A stretch of DNA of 64,000 bases from Marinibacterium anthonyi (GCA_003217735.2 CP031585.1:2901501-2965500); one strand, 5' to 3'; shown: positions 40,297-49,345, numbered from the stretch's first letter. Notes: generated from the sequence alone by a model not told the origin. Translations and numbers: made by a program.

Positions 40297-40830
40297 ATGG
40301 CCGGTTCAGTGAACAAAGTGATCCTTGTCGGCAATCTGGGCCGCGATCCCGAAGTGCGCACCTTCCAGAACGGCGGCAAGGTCTGCAACCTGCGGATCGC
40401 GACCTCTGAAAACTGGAAGGATCGCAACAGCGGCGAGCGGCGCGAACGGACCGAATGGCATTCGGTCGCGATCTTCTCGGAGCCGCTGGCGCGGATCGCC
40501 GAGCAGTATCTGCGCAAGGGATCGAAGGTCTATATCGAGGGCCAGCTTGAGACCCGCAAGTGGCAGGACCAGTCCGGCCAGGACCGCTATTCGACCGAAG
40601 TCGTGCTGCGCCCCTATCGCGGGGAACTGACGCTGCTGGATGGCCGCGAAGGCGGTGGCGGCGGCGGCGGCGGATCCTACGGCGGGGGATCGTCCTATGG
40701 CGGCGGCGGCGATTACGACAGCGGGCCGTCGGACGACCGGTTCGGGGGTGGATCCTCGGGCGGATCTTCGGGCGGTGGCGGTGGCCGCGGGCCGATTTCC
40801 AACGATCTGGACGACGAGATCCCGTTCTGA
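40297..40830 (+). CDS. ssb: Single-stranded DNA-binding protein
   Basis: Coats single-stranded DNA in replication and repair. The 177-residue protein has an N-terminal OB fold ([26 protein letters not shown] ... [13 protein letters not shown] ... [18 protein letters not shown]), a glycine-rich disordered linker (about 118-165) and the partner-binding tail DDEIPF. GAAAGGA precedes the ATG at 40297. It ends at a strong terminator. Confidence 0.97.
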   Translation: MAGSVNKVILVGNLGRDPEVRTFQNGGKVCNLRIATSENWKDRNSGERRERTEWHSVAIFSEPLARIAEQYLRKGSKVYIEGQLETRKWQDQSGQDRYSTEVVLRPYRGELTLLDGREGGGGGGGGSYGGGSSYGGGGDYDSGPSDDRFGGGSSGGSSGGGGGRGPISNDLDDEIPF

Positions 40831-40867
40831 GACGGACCGTCAGCCGGACCTTCGGGGCCGGTCATGG

Positions 40868-40889
40868 GGGCGCCTTCGGGCGCCCTTTT
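40868..40889 (+). terminator. Rho-independent terminator after ssb
   Basis: GGGCGCC (40868-40874) and GGCGCCC (40879-40885) enclose a TTCG tetraloop and are followed by TTTT. It ends ssb directly before the convergent nitroreductase-like gene. Confidence 0.92.
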
Positions 40890-41977
40890 CATTTGGTGAT
40901 CACCCGTCCCGTGGGGCGGCGCGGTGAAAACGGCATCTCGGGGCCGTAGCCCAGGCGCATCACCAGGTCGGGGCGCCGACCGGGCGTGCCGGCGATATCG
41001 GCCAGGTCGGGGCGGAAACGGGCCACCTCGACCGGCTGGTTGATGAAGGACGTGCGCAGGCCAAGGGTGGTCGCGGTCAGCGCCAGGCGCTGGCAGGCGC
41101 GGCCGACGGCGATCCAGCTGGCGGGGTCGGCGGATTTGCCGGTGAGGATCGCGATGCAGGGGGTGCTGTCGATCAGGCGGGCATAGCGGGTGCGTTCGGA
41201 CGCGCCGGTAAAGGCCATGTCGAAGGCGATGCGACCCAGCCGCGTGGGCAGGATCGGCATGCCGGAGGCCGCGGCATAAAGCCCGTCGCCCCGGGTCATC
41301 GCCTGGTCCGGGTTGAACCGCAGCCAGGTCAGCAGTTCGGACAGAAAGTCCGGGTCGGCCATCTGGTCGTCGTTGGCGGCCAGCACCAGGTCGCGCAGGC
41401 GGTCGATATGGGCCCGTTCGGCCAGCAGCGACAGTTGCACATCCGGCGTTTCGACCGCGTCGGCCAGTTCGGCCAGCACGGTTGCCGGGATCTCGCGGCC
41501 GTCGAATGCGGCGCGGGTGGACTGGCGTTTGGGGATCGCCTGGAAAAGCGCATCGGGCTTGGCGGCGCTTTGGGAATAGATGTAACGCAGGCCGGTGCCG
41601 GCGGTTTCCACCTTGCCGGGGCGGCCGGTGGCGGTGCCGGCGATGGCGAGCGTTTCGGCCAGGCAGCCGAGGCTGACGTAAAGGTGGTGGTCGTCGGGGT
41701 CGACCATCGGGGTGCGGTGCAGGAAATCGGGCGTGATCCGGATTTCGCTGCCCTGGGCGGTGATGCGCCAGGGCTGGGTGTTGTGGCCGCTGGGGGCCAG
41801 CGTGGCGTAGCGGATCAGTTCGGCGACGGACGGGTCCTGTGCCAGGTTGGCCCGCAGATCGTCCTGGTAGCGGTCATAGGCGGACCGGGTGCCGGTGGCA
41901 TGGCGCCAGCCGGCCACCCCCACCGCCCCGGTCGCCGCCAAAGCCGCCCCACCGGTCAAGAGCTTGCGCCTGTTCAT
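40889..41977 (-). CDS. Tat-exported nitroreductase-like flavoprotein (Acg type)
   Basis: A 362-residue protein with an N-terminal twin-arginine signal (MNRRKLLTGGAALAATGAVGVAGW, cleavage near residue 28) and a nitroreductase-fold domain (about 45-360): RYATLAPSGHNTQPWRI binds FMN in this family, and the C-terminal half holds GRACQRLALTATTLGLRTSFINQP. Acg-like members bind flavin yet lack a defined reaction. Export after folding fits a flavoprotein. It is convergent with ssb. Confidence 0.85.
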   Translation of the reverse strand: MNRRKLLTGGAALAATGAVGVAGWRHATGTRSAYDRYQDDLRANLAQDPSVAELIRYATLAPSGHNTQPWRITAQGSEIRITPDFLHRTPMVDPDDHHLYVSLGCLAETLAIAGTATGRPGKVETAGTGLRYIYSQSAAKPDALFQAIPKRQSTRAAFDGREIPATVLAELADAVETPDVQLSLLAERAHIDRLRDLVLAANDDQMADPDFLSELLTWLRFNPDQAMTRGDGLYAAASGMPILPTRLGRIAFDMAFTGASERTRYARLIDSTPCIAILTGKSADPASWIAVGRACQRLALTATTLGLRTSFINQPVEVARFRPDLADIAGTPGRRPDLVMRLGYGPEMPFSPRRPTGRVITK

Positions 41978-42127
41978 CGTCGTACCCCGTGGCCGGTTGC
42001 TGTTTCTTGTCAGGTAGGGATCGAACGGAACAAGAGAATGTCAGACCAGGAAAATTTCTGGTGAGGTGATCGTTTGGCGCGGGTGGATGCGGTTTGCCAG
42101 CGGACCCTGGTGGCATGGCACCAAGCG

Positions 42128-42676
42128 TCAGAACTTGCCGCCGATTCCGATGCCGCCGTAGGTGATCGGCATCTTGCCCTTCATCAGGTCCTTCAGATCG
42201 ACGCCGATGAACCCGTTCACCTCAAGCTCGATCTTGTCCCTGGTCAGGACCTTGACCTTGATGGGAACGTGAAACCCGCCGCCCTGGGGCTTGGGCAGCT
42301 TCACGGGCTTGCCCGGTTCCATCGCGTCGCGCGCCTTGCGGGCCTTGATCAGGTCGTCGCGCAGGCCCGTCAGATCCAGCGCCTGGGCCGATCCAGGATC
42401 CTTCTTTTCGATGTCCTTTTCGACCGCCTTCTTCGTCTTGTCGATGTTCTTCTTCAGCGCGCCGGTCGCGGCCTTGGTCAATGTCTTGTCCAGCTTGCCG
42501 GCCTGTCCGCAGATGATCTTTTCCACCACCTGTTCGGTCAGTTTCTGGCTGGTCGTCGATTTCGCCTTCTTCTGGATTTCCTTCGACGCTTCCTTGCAGG
42601 CGTCTTCAAGGTGCCTGGTCCAGGGGACCGCCATCAGGAAAGGCGACATCATGGTCAATACGGTGGTCGGGAACAT
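42128..42676 (-). CDS. Lysine-rich exported protein of unknown function
   Basis: A 182-residue protein that I do not recognise. A hydrophobic N-terminal segment (about 2-18) could be a signal peptide or anchor. The middle (about 25-120) is rich in lysine and likely helical (KEASKEIQKKAKSTTSQKL, KNIDKTKKAVEKDIEKKDPG), and the end is beta-like and glycine-rich (GGIGIGGKF). Two cysteines occur near the start (DACKE and IICGQ). AAAGGG precedes the ATG at 42676. Lysine use is high for this GC-rich genome, which could reflect recent acquisition or a cell-surface role. Confidence 0.65.
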   Translation of the reverse strand: MFPTTVLTMMSPFLMAVPWTRHLEDACKEASKEIQKKAKSTTSQKLTEQVVEKIICGQAGKLDKTLTKAATGALKKNIDKTKKAVEKDIEKKDPGSAQALDLTGLRDDLIKARKARDAMEPGKPVKLPKPQGGGFHVPIKVKVLTRDKIELEVNGFIGVDLKDLMKGKMPITYGGIGIGGKF

Positions 42677-42863
42677 CGGGGCACCCTTTCGCACGGGTTA
42701 CGGAAACAACATTCAGTCAGCGCGCAGTGTGACCCGGGGCGGCGTCGCGGTCTGTGAAGCAGGTCACGTAACGTGGATCCGGCGGCATTCCGCCGAACGC
42801 GCCCCTGGCACGTGATCGCCCGCCCCTTGATCCATTGTCCGGATGTGAGCGATCGTTTGCGGC

Positions 42864-43202
42864 ATGACCAAGTACCTGATTTCATTCCCCAGCACCGCCA
42901 TGCAGGTCAGCGCGGCCGATCTTCCGGCTGTTGGCGACGCCGCCCGCGCGGTGATCGAGCAAGCGAAAGCGGCCGGTGTTTACGTCTTTGCCGGCGGCAT
43001 CAACGAAGGCGTGGCGCCCGTGCGGGTGGAGGACGACGGCACGGTGTCCCGGGACGTCCATCCCGGCAGCCGGCTGGACGGCGGGTTCACCGTGCTGGAG
43101 GTGGCAACGCGCGCCGAGGCGGAGGACTGGGCGCGCAGGCTCGCACGCGCCTGCCGCTGTGCGCAGGAGCTCAGGGAATTCGCGTACGACCCGGCAAGCT
43201 GA
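42864..43202 (+). CDS. YCII/DGR-family protein
   Basis: A 112-residue protein of the YCII-related ferredoxin-like fold: MTKYLISFPSTAM, a GGI...V central segment, and DGGFTVLEVATRAEAEDWARRLARAC, typical of small proteins that are often gene neighbours of extracytoplasmic sigma factors. No sigma factor is nearby. The molecular role is unknown. It is convergent with aroB. Confidence 0.8.
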   Translation: MTKYLISFPSTAMQVSAADLPAVGDAARAVIEQAKAAGVYVFAGGINEGVAPVRVEDDGTVSRDVHPGSRLDGGFTVLEVATRAEAEDWARRLARACRCAQELREFAYDPAS

Positions 43203-43205
43203 CGT

Positions 43206-44315
43206 TCAGGCGGCAAGCGCGTCCTGCAGCAGGGTGCGCACGGTATCGCGGGGCACGTCCGATGTGACGAAGGCGTCGCCGATGCCGCGGGCCAGGATGA
43301 ACCGCAGCTGGCCGTCGATGACCTTCTTGTCCTGGCCCATCAGGTCCAGCAGGCCGTCGGCATCGGGAAGATCGCCGGGAATGTCCGAAAGATTGACCTT
43401 CATGCCCATGTCCGACAGGTGCGCGCGGACGCGGCTGGGGTCTTCCTGGGCACACAGGCCCAGGCGGAAGGACAGATCGAACGCCAGCGCGCAACCGATG
43501 GCGACGCCTTCGCCGTGCAGCAGGCGGCTGGAATATCCGGTCGCCGATTCAAGGGCATGGCCAAAGGTATGACCCAGGTTCAGCAGTGCGCGGTCGCCCT
43601 GTTCGGTTTCGTCGCGCACGACGATGTCGGCCTTCATCTGCACCGATTTCGCCACCGCCTCGACCCGCTTGGCGGTATCGCCCGATGCCAGCGCCGGGCC
43701 GTTTTCCTCGAGCCAGGCAAAGAAGCCGGCATCGCCCAGCATGCCGTATTTCACCACCTCGCCGTAGCCGGCCAGGAAATCGCGCGGCGTCAGGGTGGCC
43801 AGCACGTCGGTATCCGCCAGCACCAGCGCGGGCTGGTGAAAGGCGCCGACCAGGTTCTTGCCGTGGGACGTGTTGATGCCGGTCTTGCCGCCGACCGAAC
43901 TGTCGACCTGCGCCAGAAGCGAGGTCGGGATCTGCACGAAGCGGACGCCCCGGCGCAGGATCGCGGCGGCAAAGCCCGCCAGATCGCCGATCACGCCGCC
44001 GCCCAGGGCGATCAGGATATCGCGGCGTTCGACCTTTTCGGCCAGCATCCATTCGACGGTCTGCGTCAGGTAGGGCCAGCTTTTGGTGGCCTCGCCGGCG
44101 GGAAGGGTCAGCGCGACACTGTCGATGCCGGCGGCCTTCAGGCCGTCCTGAAGCGGCGTCAGGTGCAGATTTGCCACGGTGGCGTCGGTGACGATGGCCA
44201 CGCGGGGGCGGTGCAACAGCGGCGCAATCAGCGCGCCGGCGCGGGGCAGCAGGCCGGGGCCGATGCGCACGTCATAGGCGCGGGTGTCCAGCGGGACGTG
44301 AACGATCCGTTCCAT
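43206..44315 (-). CDS. aroB: 3-dehydroquinate synthase
   Basis: Second step of the shikimate pathway, NAD-dependent and metal-dependent. The 369-residue protein has the ILIALGGGVIGDLAGFAAAI glycine-rich motif, the PTSLLAQVDSSVGGKTGINTSHGKNLVGAFHQP segment, and the zinc ligands in ALLNLGHTFGHALE and LLHGEGVAIG. Its start overlaps the aroK stop by one base, so the two shikimate enzymes are translated as a pair. Confidence 0.97.
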   Translation of the reverse strand: MERIVHVPLDTRAYDVRIGPGLLPRAGALIAPLLHRPRVAIVTDATVANLHLTPLQDGLKAAGIDSVALTLPAGEATKSWPYLTQTVEWMLAEKVERRDILIALGGGVIGDLAGFAAAILRRGVRFVQIPTSLLAQVDSSVGGKTGINTSHGKNLVGAFHQPALVLADTDVLATLTPRDFLAGYGEVVKYGMLGDAGFFAWLEENGPALASGDTAKRVEAVAKSVQMKADIVVRDETEQGDRALLNLGHTFGHALESATGYSSRLLHGEGVAIGCALAFDLSFRLGLCAQEDPSRVRAHLSDMGMKVNLSDIPGDLPDADGLLDLMGQDKKVIDGQLRFILARGIGDAFVTSDVPRDTVRTLLQDALAA

Positions 44316-44905
44316 CAGGCGATCTCCAGCACGTCGGGACGGGTGGCGAGCGCGTCTATGACGCGGCCGGCCATGGTGTCGACGGATGTATTGGCATGCG
44401 AGGCGACGGTCAGGTCGGCCAGCGCATAGATCGGCACGCGGGTCCGGTACAGGTCGGCCAGCGCGCCGCGCGGGTTGGGCGTGCGCAGCAGCGGGCGGCT
44501 GTCCTTGTGGCGGACCCGGTTCCAGAGCGTGTCCAGATCGGCGTTCAGCCAGACCGAAACGCCCCGGGACGAGATCATGTTGCGGTTTTCCTCGGACAGG
44601 AAGGCGCCGCCGCCGGTGGACAGGACGCCGGAGCGTTCGGCCAGAAGCCGGGCGATCACCTGGCTTTCCTTGCGGCGAAAGAACGCTTCGCCGTCGCGGG
44701 CAAAGATTTCGGGGATGGTCATGTTCGCGGCGGTTTCGATTTCCGCGTCGCTGTCGACGAAGGGCACACCAAGACGATGGGCCAGAGCCTTGCCCACGGC
44801 GGTCTTGCCGGCCCCCATCATGCCTACCATGACAACCGTTTTCTTCAACCTTCCCCTGCCCTTCGGCTGCCGCGCTGACACATTTGCGTGCTCATTTCCG
44901 CTCAT
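44315..44905 (-). CDS. aroK: Shikimate kinase
   Basis: Phosphorylates shikimate. The 196-residue protein has the P-loop GMMGAGKTAVG, the substrate-binding DSDAEIE and FRRKE, and GGGAFLSEENR in the middle. About 20 poorly conserved residues precede the core, so the true start could be the methionine beginning VMVGMMG a little later. It forms an operon with aroB and is divergent from the small membrane protein at 44986. Confidence 0.95.
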   Translation of the reverse strand: MSGNEHANVSARQPKGRGRLKKTVVMVGMMGAGKTAVGKALAHRLGVPFVDSDAEIETAANMTIPEIFARDGEAFFRRKESQVIARLLAERSGVLSTGGGAFLSEENRNMISSRGVSVWLNADLDTLWNRVRHKDSRPLLRTPNPRGALADLYRTRVPIYALADLTVASHANTSVDTMAGRVIDALATRPDVLEIA

Positions 44906-44985
44906 TGCCCTTCAATGACGTGAACTTGTCGAAAAGGCCAGTTATAGTTTGCCGAAAAACATACTCGGGCAGGCAAAGGACATAC

Positions 44986-45135
44986 ATGGGCCGTCTATTC
45001 AAATTTCTCTTCATCCTGGTCTTGCTGGGGTTTGCCGCGTTGACGGTCTACGCGTACATGGGGCCGCTGTTCGGCGTCGATTTCTCGGCGCCGCAGGCCG
45101 AGGTACGCAAGCCGGTGACACTGGATGCGAACTAG
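44986..45135 (+). CDS. 49-residue membrane protein
   Basis: A 49-residue protein: short basic start (MGRLFK), one transmembrane helix (about 6-26), then a polar tail that would face the periplasm. AAAGGA stands 6 bp before the ATG. Its last codons overlap the start of the following secreted-protein gene by 11 bp, so the two are coupled. No known family; conservation in this gene order would be its best support. Confidence 0.7.
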   Translation: MGRLFKFLFILVLLGFAALTVYAYMGPLFGVDFSAPQAEVRKPVTLDAN

Positions 45136-46708
45136 GCCGGGGCTTGCCTGTGTCCTGATCCTGGCCGCCGGTCCCGCGCTGGCGCAGGAACCGCTGTCGG
45201 CCATCGACTGGCTGCGGCGCAACCCGCCCCGGTCGACATCGCCCCAGATCCCGCTGGGCGGGCTGCGGCCGGCCGCGCCGGGGGCGCATCCGGGCATCGT
45301 GCCGCCGGGTGAACCGCCGGTGACCGACGGCGTGTCCGCCCCCGCGATCGAGGTGACGTCGCTGGACGCCATTCCGGTGGCCGTGGGGATCGTGCCGTCG
45401 ACGGTGACGGGCCTGCCCGCGACGCTGTGGCAGGGCAGTTCGACCGCGACGCTGACGCGGCTGGTCGCCAATGCCCCGGTGACGCGCAGCCCGGCGATGC
45501 AATCGCTTCTGTACACGCTGATGCTGGCCGAGGCGCAGCCGCCATCGGACGCGACGGGACGCGGAGAGCTGACGCTGGCGATGATCGACCGGCTGATCGA
45601 CCTGGGCGCGGTGGAACCGGCCGAGGCGCTGGCGCGGCGGGCCGGGCCGACGCGCTCGCCCGAGCTGTTCCAGCGCTGGTTCGACACCTCGCTGCTGACC
45701 GGAACCGAAGACACCGCCTGTGCGACGCTGGCCGCCAACCCCTATCTGGCCGCCGATTACGCGCCGCGGATCTATTGCGAAGCCCGGCGCGGCGACTGGC
45801 CTGCGGCGGCGCTGATGCTGGACACGGCATCGGCCCTGGGGGACCTGGACAAGGCGCGCGCGGCGCTGCTGGACCGGTTCCTGAACGCCGACCTGGATGA
45901 CCTGACGCCGCCGCCGTCCCTGCCGGTGACCGTGGATGCGCTGGACTTCCGGCTGTACGAGGCGATCGGGGAACGCCTGCCGACCCAGACCCTGCCCCGC
46001 GCCTTTTCCAACGCGGATCTGCGCGACGTGGCCGGCTGGAAGGCGCAGGTGGAGGCCGCCGAACGGCTGGCCCGCACCGGCGCGCTGAGCGCGAACCGGT
46101 TCCTTGGCATCTATACCGAACGCGAACCGGCGGCCTCGGGCGGGGTCTGGGACCGGGTGCAGGCGGTGCAGCGGTTCGAAACCGCCCTGAGCACCGGCAA
46201 TGCCTCGGCCATCGGCAAGACGCTGCGGCCGGCCTGGGACGCGATGCGCGCGGCCCGGACCGAGGTGACATTCGCCACCCTCTTTGCCGACCGGCTGGCC
46301 GGCACGCCGCCCGAAACCGCCGCCGCGCGCGAACTGGCCTGGCATGTTCGCCTGTTGTCGGACCAATACGAACGCGCGGCGCGGGATGCGCCGGACACGG
46401 CGGATGCGGCCTTTCTGGCCGGCATCGCCACCGGCCGGCCCGTGGCGCAAGACGGCGATCCGGATCTGAAGCGCGCGATCGCCGCGGGCTTTGCCGAAGA
46501 CGCCGCATTGCCGATGCAGCTGGCCGCCCTGCGCGACCGGGGCGCATTGGGCGAGATGGTGCTGCGGTCGATCGCGCTGTATCGGCAGGGGGTCGATGGC
46601 AACCCCGAGGCGCTGACCGATGCGCTGGCGGCCTTCCGGTCGGTGGGGCTGGAAGACACCGCCCGCCGCGCCGCCCTGCAACTGATGCTTCTGGAGCCGC
46701 GCAGCTGA
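45125..46708 (+). CDS. Exported alpha-helical protein of unknown function
   Basis: A 527-residue protein with a signal peptide (MRTRPGLACVLILAAGPALAQE, cleavage about residue 21). After a proline-rich stretch (about 32-70) the rest is mostly helical, with the alanine/leucine pattern of helical-repeat proteins. I recognise no enzyme motif. It overlaps the preceding small membrane protein gene by 11 bp and shares a TGATG stop/start junction with xerD, so it is probably made together with both. A periplasmic partner of the preceding membrane peptide is a reasonable guess only. Confidence 0.8.
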   Translation: MRTRPGLACVLILAAGPALAQEPLSAIDWLRRNPPRSTSPQIPLGGLRPAAPGAHPGIVPPGEPPVTDGVSAPAIEVTSLDAIPVAVGIVPSTVTGLPATLWQGSSTATLTRLVANAPVTRSPAMQSLLYTLMLAEAQPPSDATGRGELTLAMIDRLIDLGAVEPAEALARRAGPTRSPELFQRWFDTSLLTGTEDTACATLAANPYLAADYAPRIYCEARRGDWPAAALMLDTASALGDLDKARAALLDRFLNADLDDLTPPPSLPVTVDALDFRLYEAIGERLPTQTLPRAFSNADLRDVAGWKAQVEAAERLARTGALSANRFLGIYTEREPAASGGVWDRVQAVQRFETALSTGNASAIGKTLRPAWDAMRAARTEVTFATLFADRLAGTPPETAAARELAWHVRLLSDQYERAARDAPDTADAAFLAGIATGRPVAQDGDPDLKRAIAAGFAEDAALPMQLAALRDRGALGEMVLRSIALYRQGVDGNPEALTDALAAFRSVGLEDTARRAALQLMLLEPRS

Positions 46709-47661
46709 TGACAGCCCCGTCCACGCCTACCCTTTGGATCTCCGCCTTCCTTGACGCGCAGGCGGCCGAGATGGGCGCGGCGACCAACACCCAGCTGGCC
46801 TATGCCCGGGACCTGAAGGACGTGTCGGGGTGGCTGACCGGGCGAACGCTTGATTTCGCCGCCGCCCAGCGAGGGGATATCGAAGCCTATCTGATCGGTT
46901 GCGATGCGCAGGGATTGTCCAAGGCGACCCGGGCGCGGCGGCTGTCGGCGATCCGCCAATTGTACCGCTTTGCCTTCGAGGAAGGCTGGCGCGAGGACAA
47001 CCCGGCGATCCAGATCCGCGGCCCCGGACGCGACAGGAAGCTGCCCCAGACGCTGGAGGTGGCCGAGGTCGACCGGCTGCTGGTGGCGGCGCGCACCGCC
47101 GGGCGCACGCAAGGGGACCGGCTGCGCAACACCTGCCTGATGGAGCTGCTGTACGCCACCGGCATGCGGGTGAGCGAGCTTGTGTCGCTGCCGGTGGCGG
47201 CGGCGCGGGGCGATCCGCGGATGCTGCTGATCCGGGGCAAGGGCGACAAGGAACGGATGGTGCCGCTGTCGCCGCCCGCGCGCGACGCGCTGCGGGCCTG
47301 GCTGACGGCGCGCGACGCGGCCGAGGACCTGGGCCGCACCAAGGGGCTGACGCCGTCGTCCTTCCTGTTCCCGTCGCGGGGCAAGACGGGATACCTGACG
47401 CGGCACCGGTTCTACCTGCTGATCAAGGAAATCGCCGTGTCCGCCGGCGTGTCCCCCGACAAGGTGACGCCGCATACGCTGCGTCATGCCTTTGCCACGC
47501 ACCTGCTGGCCAACGGCGCCGATCTGCGGTCGATCCAGACGCTTCTGGGCCATGCGGACGTGGCGACGACGGAAATCTACACCCATGTTCTGGACGAACG
47601 ACTGAAGGAACTGGTGCTGGAACACCACCCCCTGGCGCGACCGGCACCCGCCAAGGCTTGA
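46708..47661 (+). CDS. xerD: Tyrosine recombinase XerD
   Basis: Resolves chromosome dimers at dif with XerC at the division site. The 317-residue protein has the N-terminal SAM-like core-binding domain (about 8-95) and a catalytic domain with the conserved residues visible: R in GMRVSELVSL, the lysine in RGKGDKER, HTLRHAFATHLL (H-x-x-R), GHADVATTEIYTHV with the terminal tyrosine nucleophile. The ending YTHVLDERLKELVLEHHPLA is typical of XerD. No mobile element surrounds it, so it is the housekeeping enzyme, not a phage integrase. Confidence 0.93.
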   Translation: MTAPSTPTLWISAFLDAQAAEMGAATNTQLAYARDLKDVSGWLTGRTLDFAAAQRGDIEAYLIGCDAQGLSKATRARRLSAIRQLYRFAFEEGWREDNPAIQIRGPGRDRKLPQTLEVAEVDRLLVAARTAGRTQGDRLRNTCLMELLYATGMRVSELVSLPVAAARGDPRMLLIRGKGDKERMVPLSPPARDALRAWLTARDAAEDLGRTKGLTPSSFLFPSRGKTGYLTRHRFYLLIKEIAVSAGVSPDKVTPHTLRHAFATHLLANGADLRSIQTLLGHADVATTEIYTHVLDERLKELVLEHHPLARPAPAKA

Positions 47662-47714
47662 ACCGGGCCACTGCTGCGCCCATAACCAGCCGGTGAAACA
47701 AGAAAATCGGAACG

Positions 47715-49022
47715 ATGGAGACAGGTAACACGGTGCTTGACGCCGCCTTCTGGCTGACCGCCGGAGGCATTCTTTTGCTGTTGGTCTTTTCGGCCTTCTT
47801 CTCGGGGTCGGAAACGGCGCTGACGGCGGCGTCGCGGGGCAAGCTGCGCAGCCAGGCCGACAAGGGATCGCGCGGCGCCGAAAGCGCGCTGGAGATCACC
47901 GAGGACAACGAACGGCTGATCGGCTCGGTCCTTCTGGGCAACAACCTGGTCAACATCCTGGCGACCTCGCTGACGACGGCGCTGTTTTCGCGGCTGTTCG
48001 GCGAGGGCGGCGTGGCGCTGGCGACGCTGGTGATGACCGCCCTGGTGCTGGTCTTTGCCGAAGTCATGCCCAAGACCTACGCGATCACCAATGCCGAGAA
48101 GGCCGCCGCCGCCGTGGCGCCGGTGATCAAGGTGATCATCCTGGTGTTCTCGCCCGTGGTGCAGGCGGTGCGGATGCTGGTGCGCGGGGTGCTGCGGCTG
48201 TTCGGCGTGCAGATCGACCCCAACAGCCAGGTGCTGGCCGTGCGCGAGGAGATCGCCGGCGCGTTGTACCTGGGCCATTCCGAAGGCGTGGTCGAGAAGG
48301 AGGACCGCGACCGGATCCTGGGCGCGCTGGACCTGGGCGACCGGTTCGTCGAGGAGATCATGCTGCACCGGTCGGGCATCGAGATGGTCGATGCCAACGA
48401 TCCGCCCGAGAAGATCCTGGAACAGGCGCTGAAAAGCCCGCACACCCGCCTGCCCGTCTATCGTGACGAGCAGGAGAACATCATCGGGGTGATCCACGCC
48501 AAGGACCTGAGCCGCGCCATGTACGCGTTGATCGGCGGGCCCGAGGGCGGGCGTGGAGAATTGGCCGAATTCGACGTGACCGCAGTGGCCGTGGCGCCCT
48601 ATTTCGTGCCCGAGACGACGACGCTGGACGACCAAATGCGCGAATTCCTGCGGTTGCGGACGCATTTCGCGCTGGTGGTGGATGAATACGGGTCCCTGCG
48701 CGGGCTGATCACGCTGGAGGACATCCTGGAAGAGATCGTGGGCGAGATCACCGACGAATTCGACCCCGATGCCGAGGCGCAGATCGACCGGGGCCCGGAC
48801 GGGCAGTACCTGATCGACGGGGCGATGACGATCCGCGACCTGAACCGCGCGACCGACTGGACCCTGCCGGACGAGGAAGCCAACACCGTCGCCGGCCTGG
48901 TGATCCACGAGGCGCAGACCATTCCGGTGGTGGGCCAGGTGTTTTCCTTCCACGGTTTCCGGTTCGAGGTCACGGGGCGGGAAGGCAACCGGGTGACGCA
49001 GCTGAAGATCCGGCCGCTCTGA
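47715..49022 (+). CDS. CNNM/CorC-like transporter with CBS domains
   Basis: A 435-residue inner-membrane protein: N-terminal DUF21/CNNM membrane domain with about four helices (residues 10-170, including AFFSGSETALTAASRGKL and LLGNNLVNILATSL), then a CBS pair (about 200-345; HTRLPVYRDEQENIIGVIHAKDL, EYGSLRGLITLEDILEEIVGE) and a C-terminal CorC/HlyC transporter-associated domain (about 350-435). Family members are linked to magnesium or cobalt efflux. The GTG at 47733 is an alternative start. It ends at a terminator built from repeats. Confidence 0.92.
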   Translation: METGNTVLDAAFWLTAGGILLLLVFSAFFSGSETALTAASRGKLRSQADKGSRGAESALEITEDNERLIGSVLLGNNLVNILATSLTTALFSRLFGEGGVALATLVMTALVLVFAEVMPKTYAITNAEKAAAAVAPVIKVIILVFSPVVQAVRMLVRGVLRLFGVQIDPNSQVLAVREEIAGALYLGHSEGVVEKEDRDRILGALDLGDRFVEEIMLHRSGIEMVDANDPPEKILEQALKSPHTRLPVYRDEQENIIGVIHAKDLSRAMYALIGGPEGGRGELAEFDVTAVAVAPYFVPETTTLDDQMREFLRLRTHFALVVDEYGSLRGLITLEDILEEIVGEITDEFDPDAEAQIDRGPDGQYLIDGAMTIRDLNRATDWTLPDEEANTVAGLVIHEAQTIPVVGQVFSFHGFRFEVTGREGNRVTQLKIRPL

Positions 49023-49030
49023 TCTTGCGC

Positions 49031-49081
49031 CCGACGCGCCCGTGGCGGGTCGGGGTTTTAGGTATTTGGGCCAAGAAGAAG
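49031..49081 (+). repeat. Hairpin plus GGTATTT/AAGAAG element
   Basis: CCGAC...GTCGG (about 49031-49053) forms a hairpin followed by GGGGTTTTAGGTATTTGGGCC and AAGAAGAAG (to 49081). It is the same arrangement as at 35170-35218. Here it follows the CorC-like gene directly and could serve as its first terminator. Confidence 0.6.
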
Positions 49082-49124
49082 ACAGGGGACTTGAAGAAGA
49101 CAGGGGACTTGAAGAAGACAGGGG
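49081..49124. repeat. 18-bp tandem repeat
   Basis: The unit GACAGGGGACTTGAAGAA occurs at 49081-49098 and 49099-49116, with a partial third copy at 49117-49124. It sits between the convergent CorC-like and phosphate transporter genes and continues from the AAGAAG end of the preceding element. Confidence 0.9.
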
Positions 49125-49148
49125 CCTGGTGCTCCTGTCTTTTGCTTT
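49115..49148 (+). terminator. Terminator of the CorC-like gene
   Basis: AAGACAGG (49115-49122) pairs with CCTGTCTT (49134-49141), with further GGGC/GCTC-type pairing inside, followed by TTGCTTTGC. The upstream arm is the last unit of the tandem repeat, so the repeat array and the terminator share sequence. Confidence 0.65.
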
Positions 49149-49154
49149 GCGGGC

Positions 49155-49345
49155 TCAGAGGTCGATGCGGCTGAGCACGAAGAAGCAGAGGGCCGAGAGC
49201 GCGGCGGCCGCGGGGACCGTGATCACCCAGGCGGCGACGATGGTCATGAAATGCGACCGGCGGACCAGCTTGCGGCGGGCGCGTTCCTGCGGGGCCATGG
49301 CCTTGGCCGGAGGACGCGAATCTGGGCGCGGCGCAGACGGCGTTC
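49155..49345 (-). pseudogene. Out-of-frame 3' end of the phosphate transporter gene
   Basis: In a second minus-strand frame these bases encode AKAMAPQERARRKLVRRSHFMTIVAAWVITVPAAAALSALCFFVLSRIDL in part: a basic loop and a final transmembrane helix that match the usual C-terminus of PiT-type transporters. The main frame instead stops at 49244 after an unrelated arginine-proline tail. The two frames would be joined by a one-base correction somewhere within about 49300-49348. A natural frameshift and a sequencing error cannot be told apart from sequence. Confidence 0.75.

Noticed and set aside
46708-47661. A tyrosine recombinase gene as a sign of a mobile element
   Set aside because: The protein is XerD-like and sits among aroK-aroB and other core genes, with no tRNA, attachment repeats or phage genes nearby.
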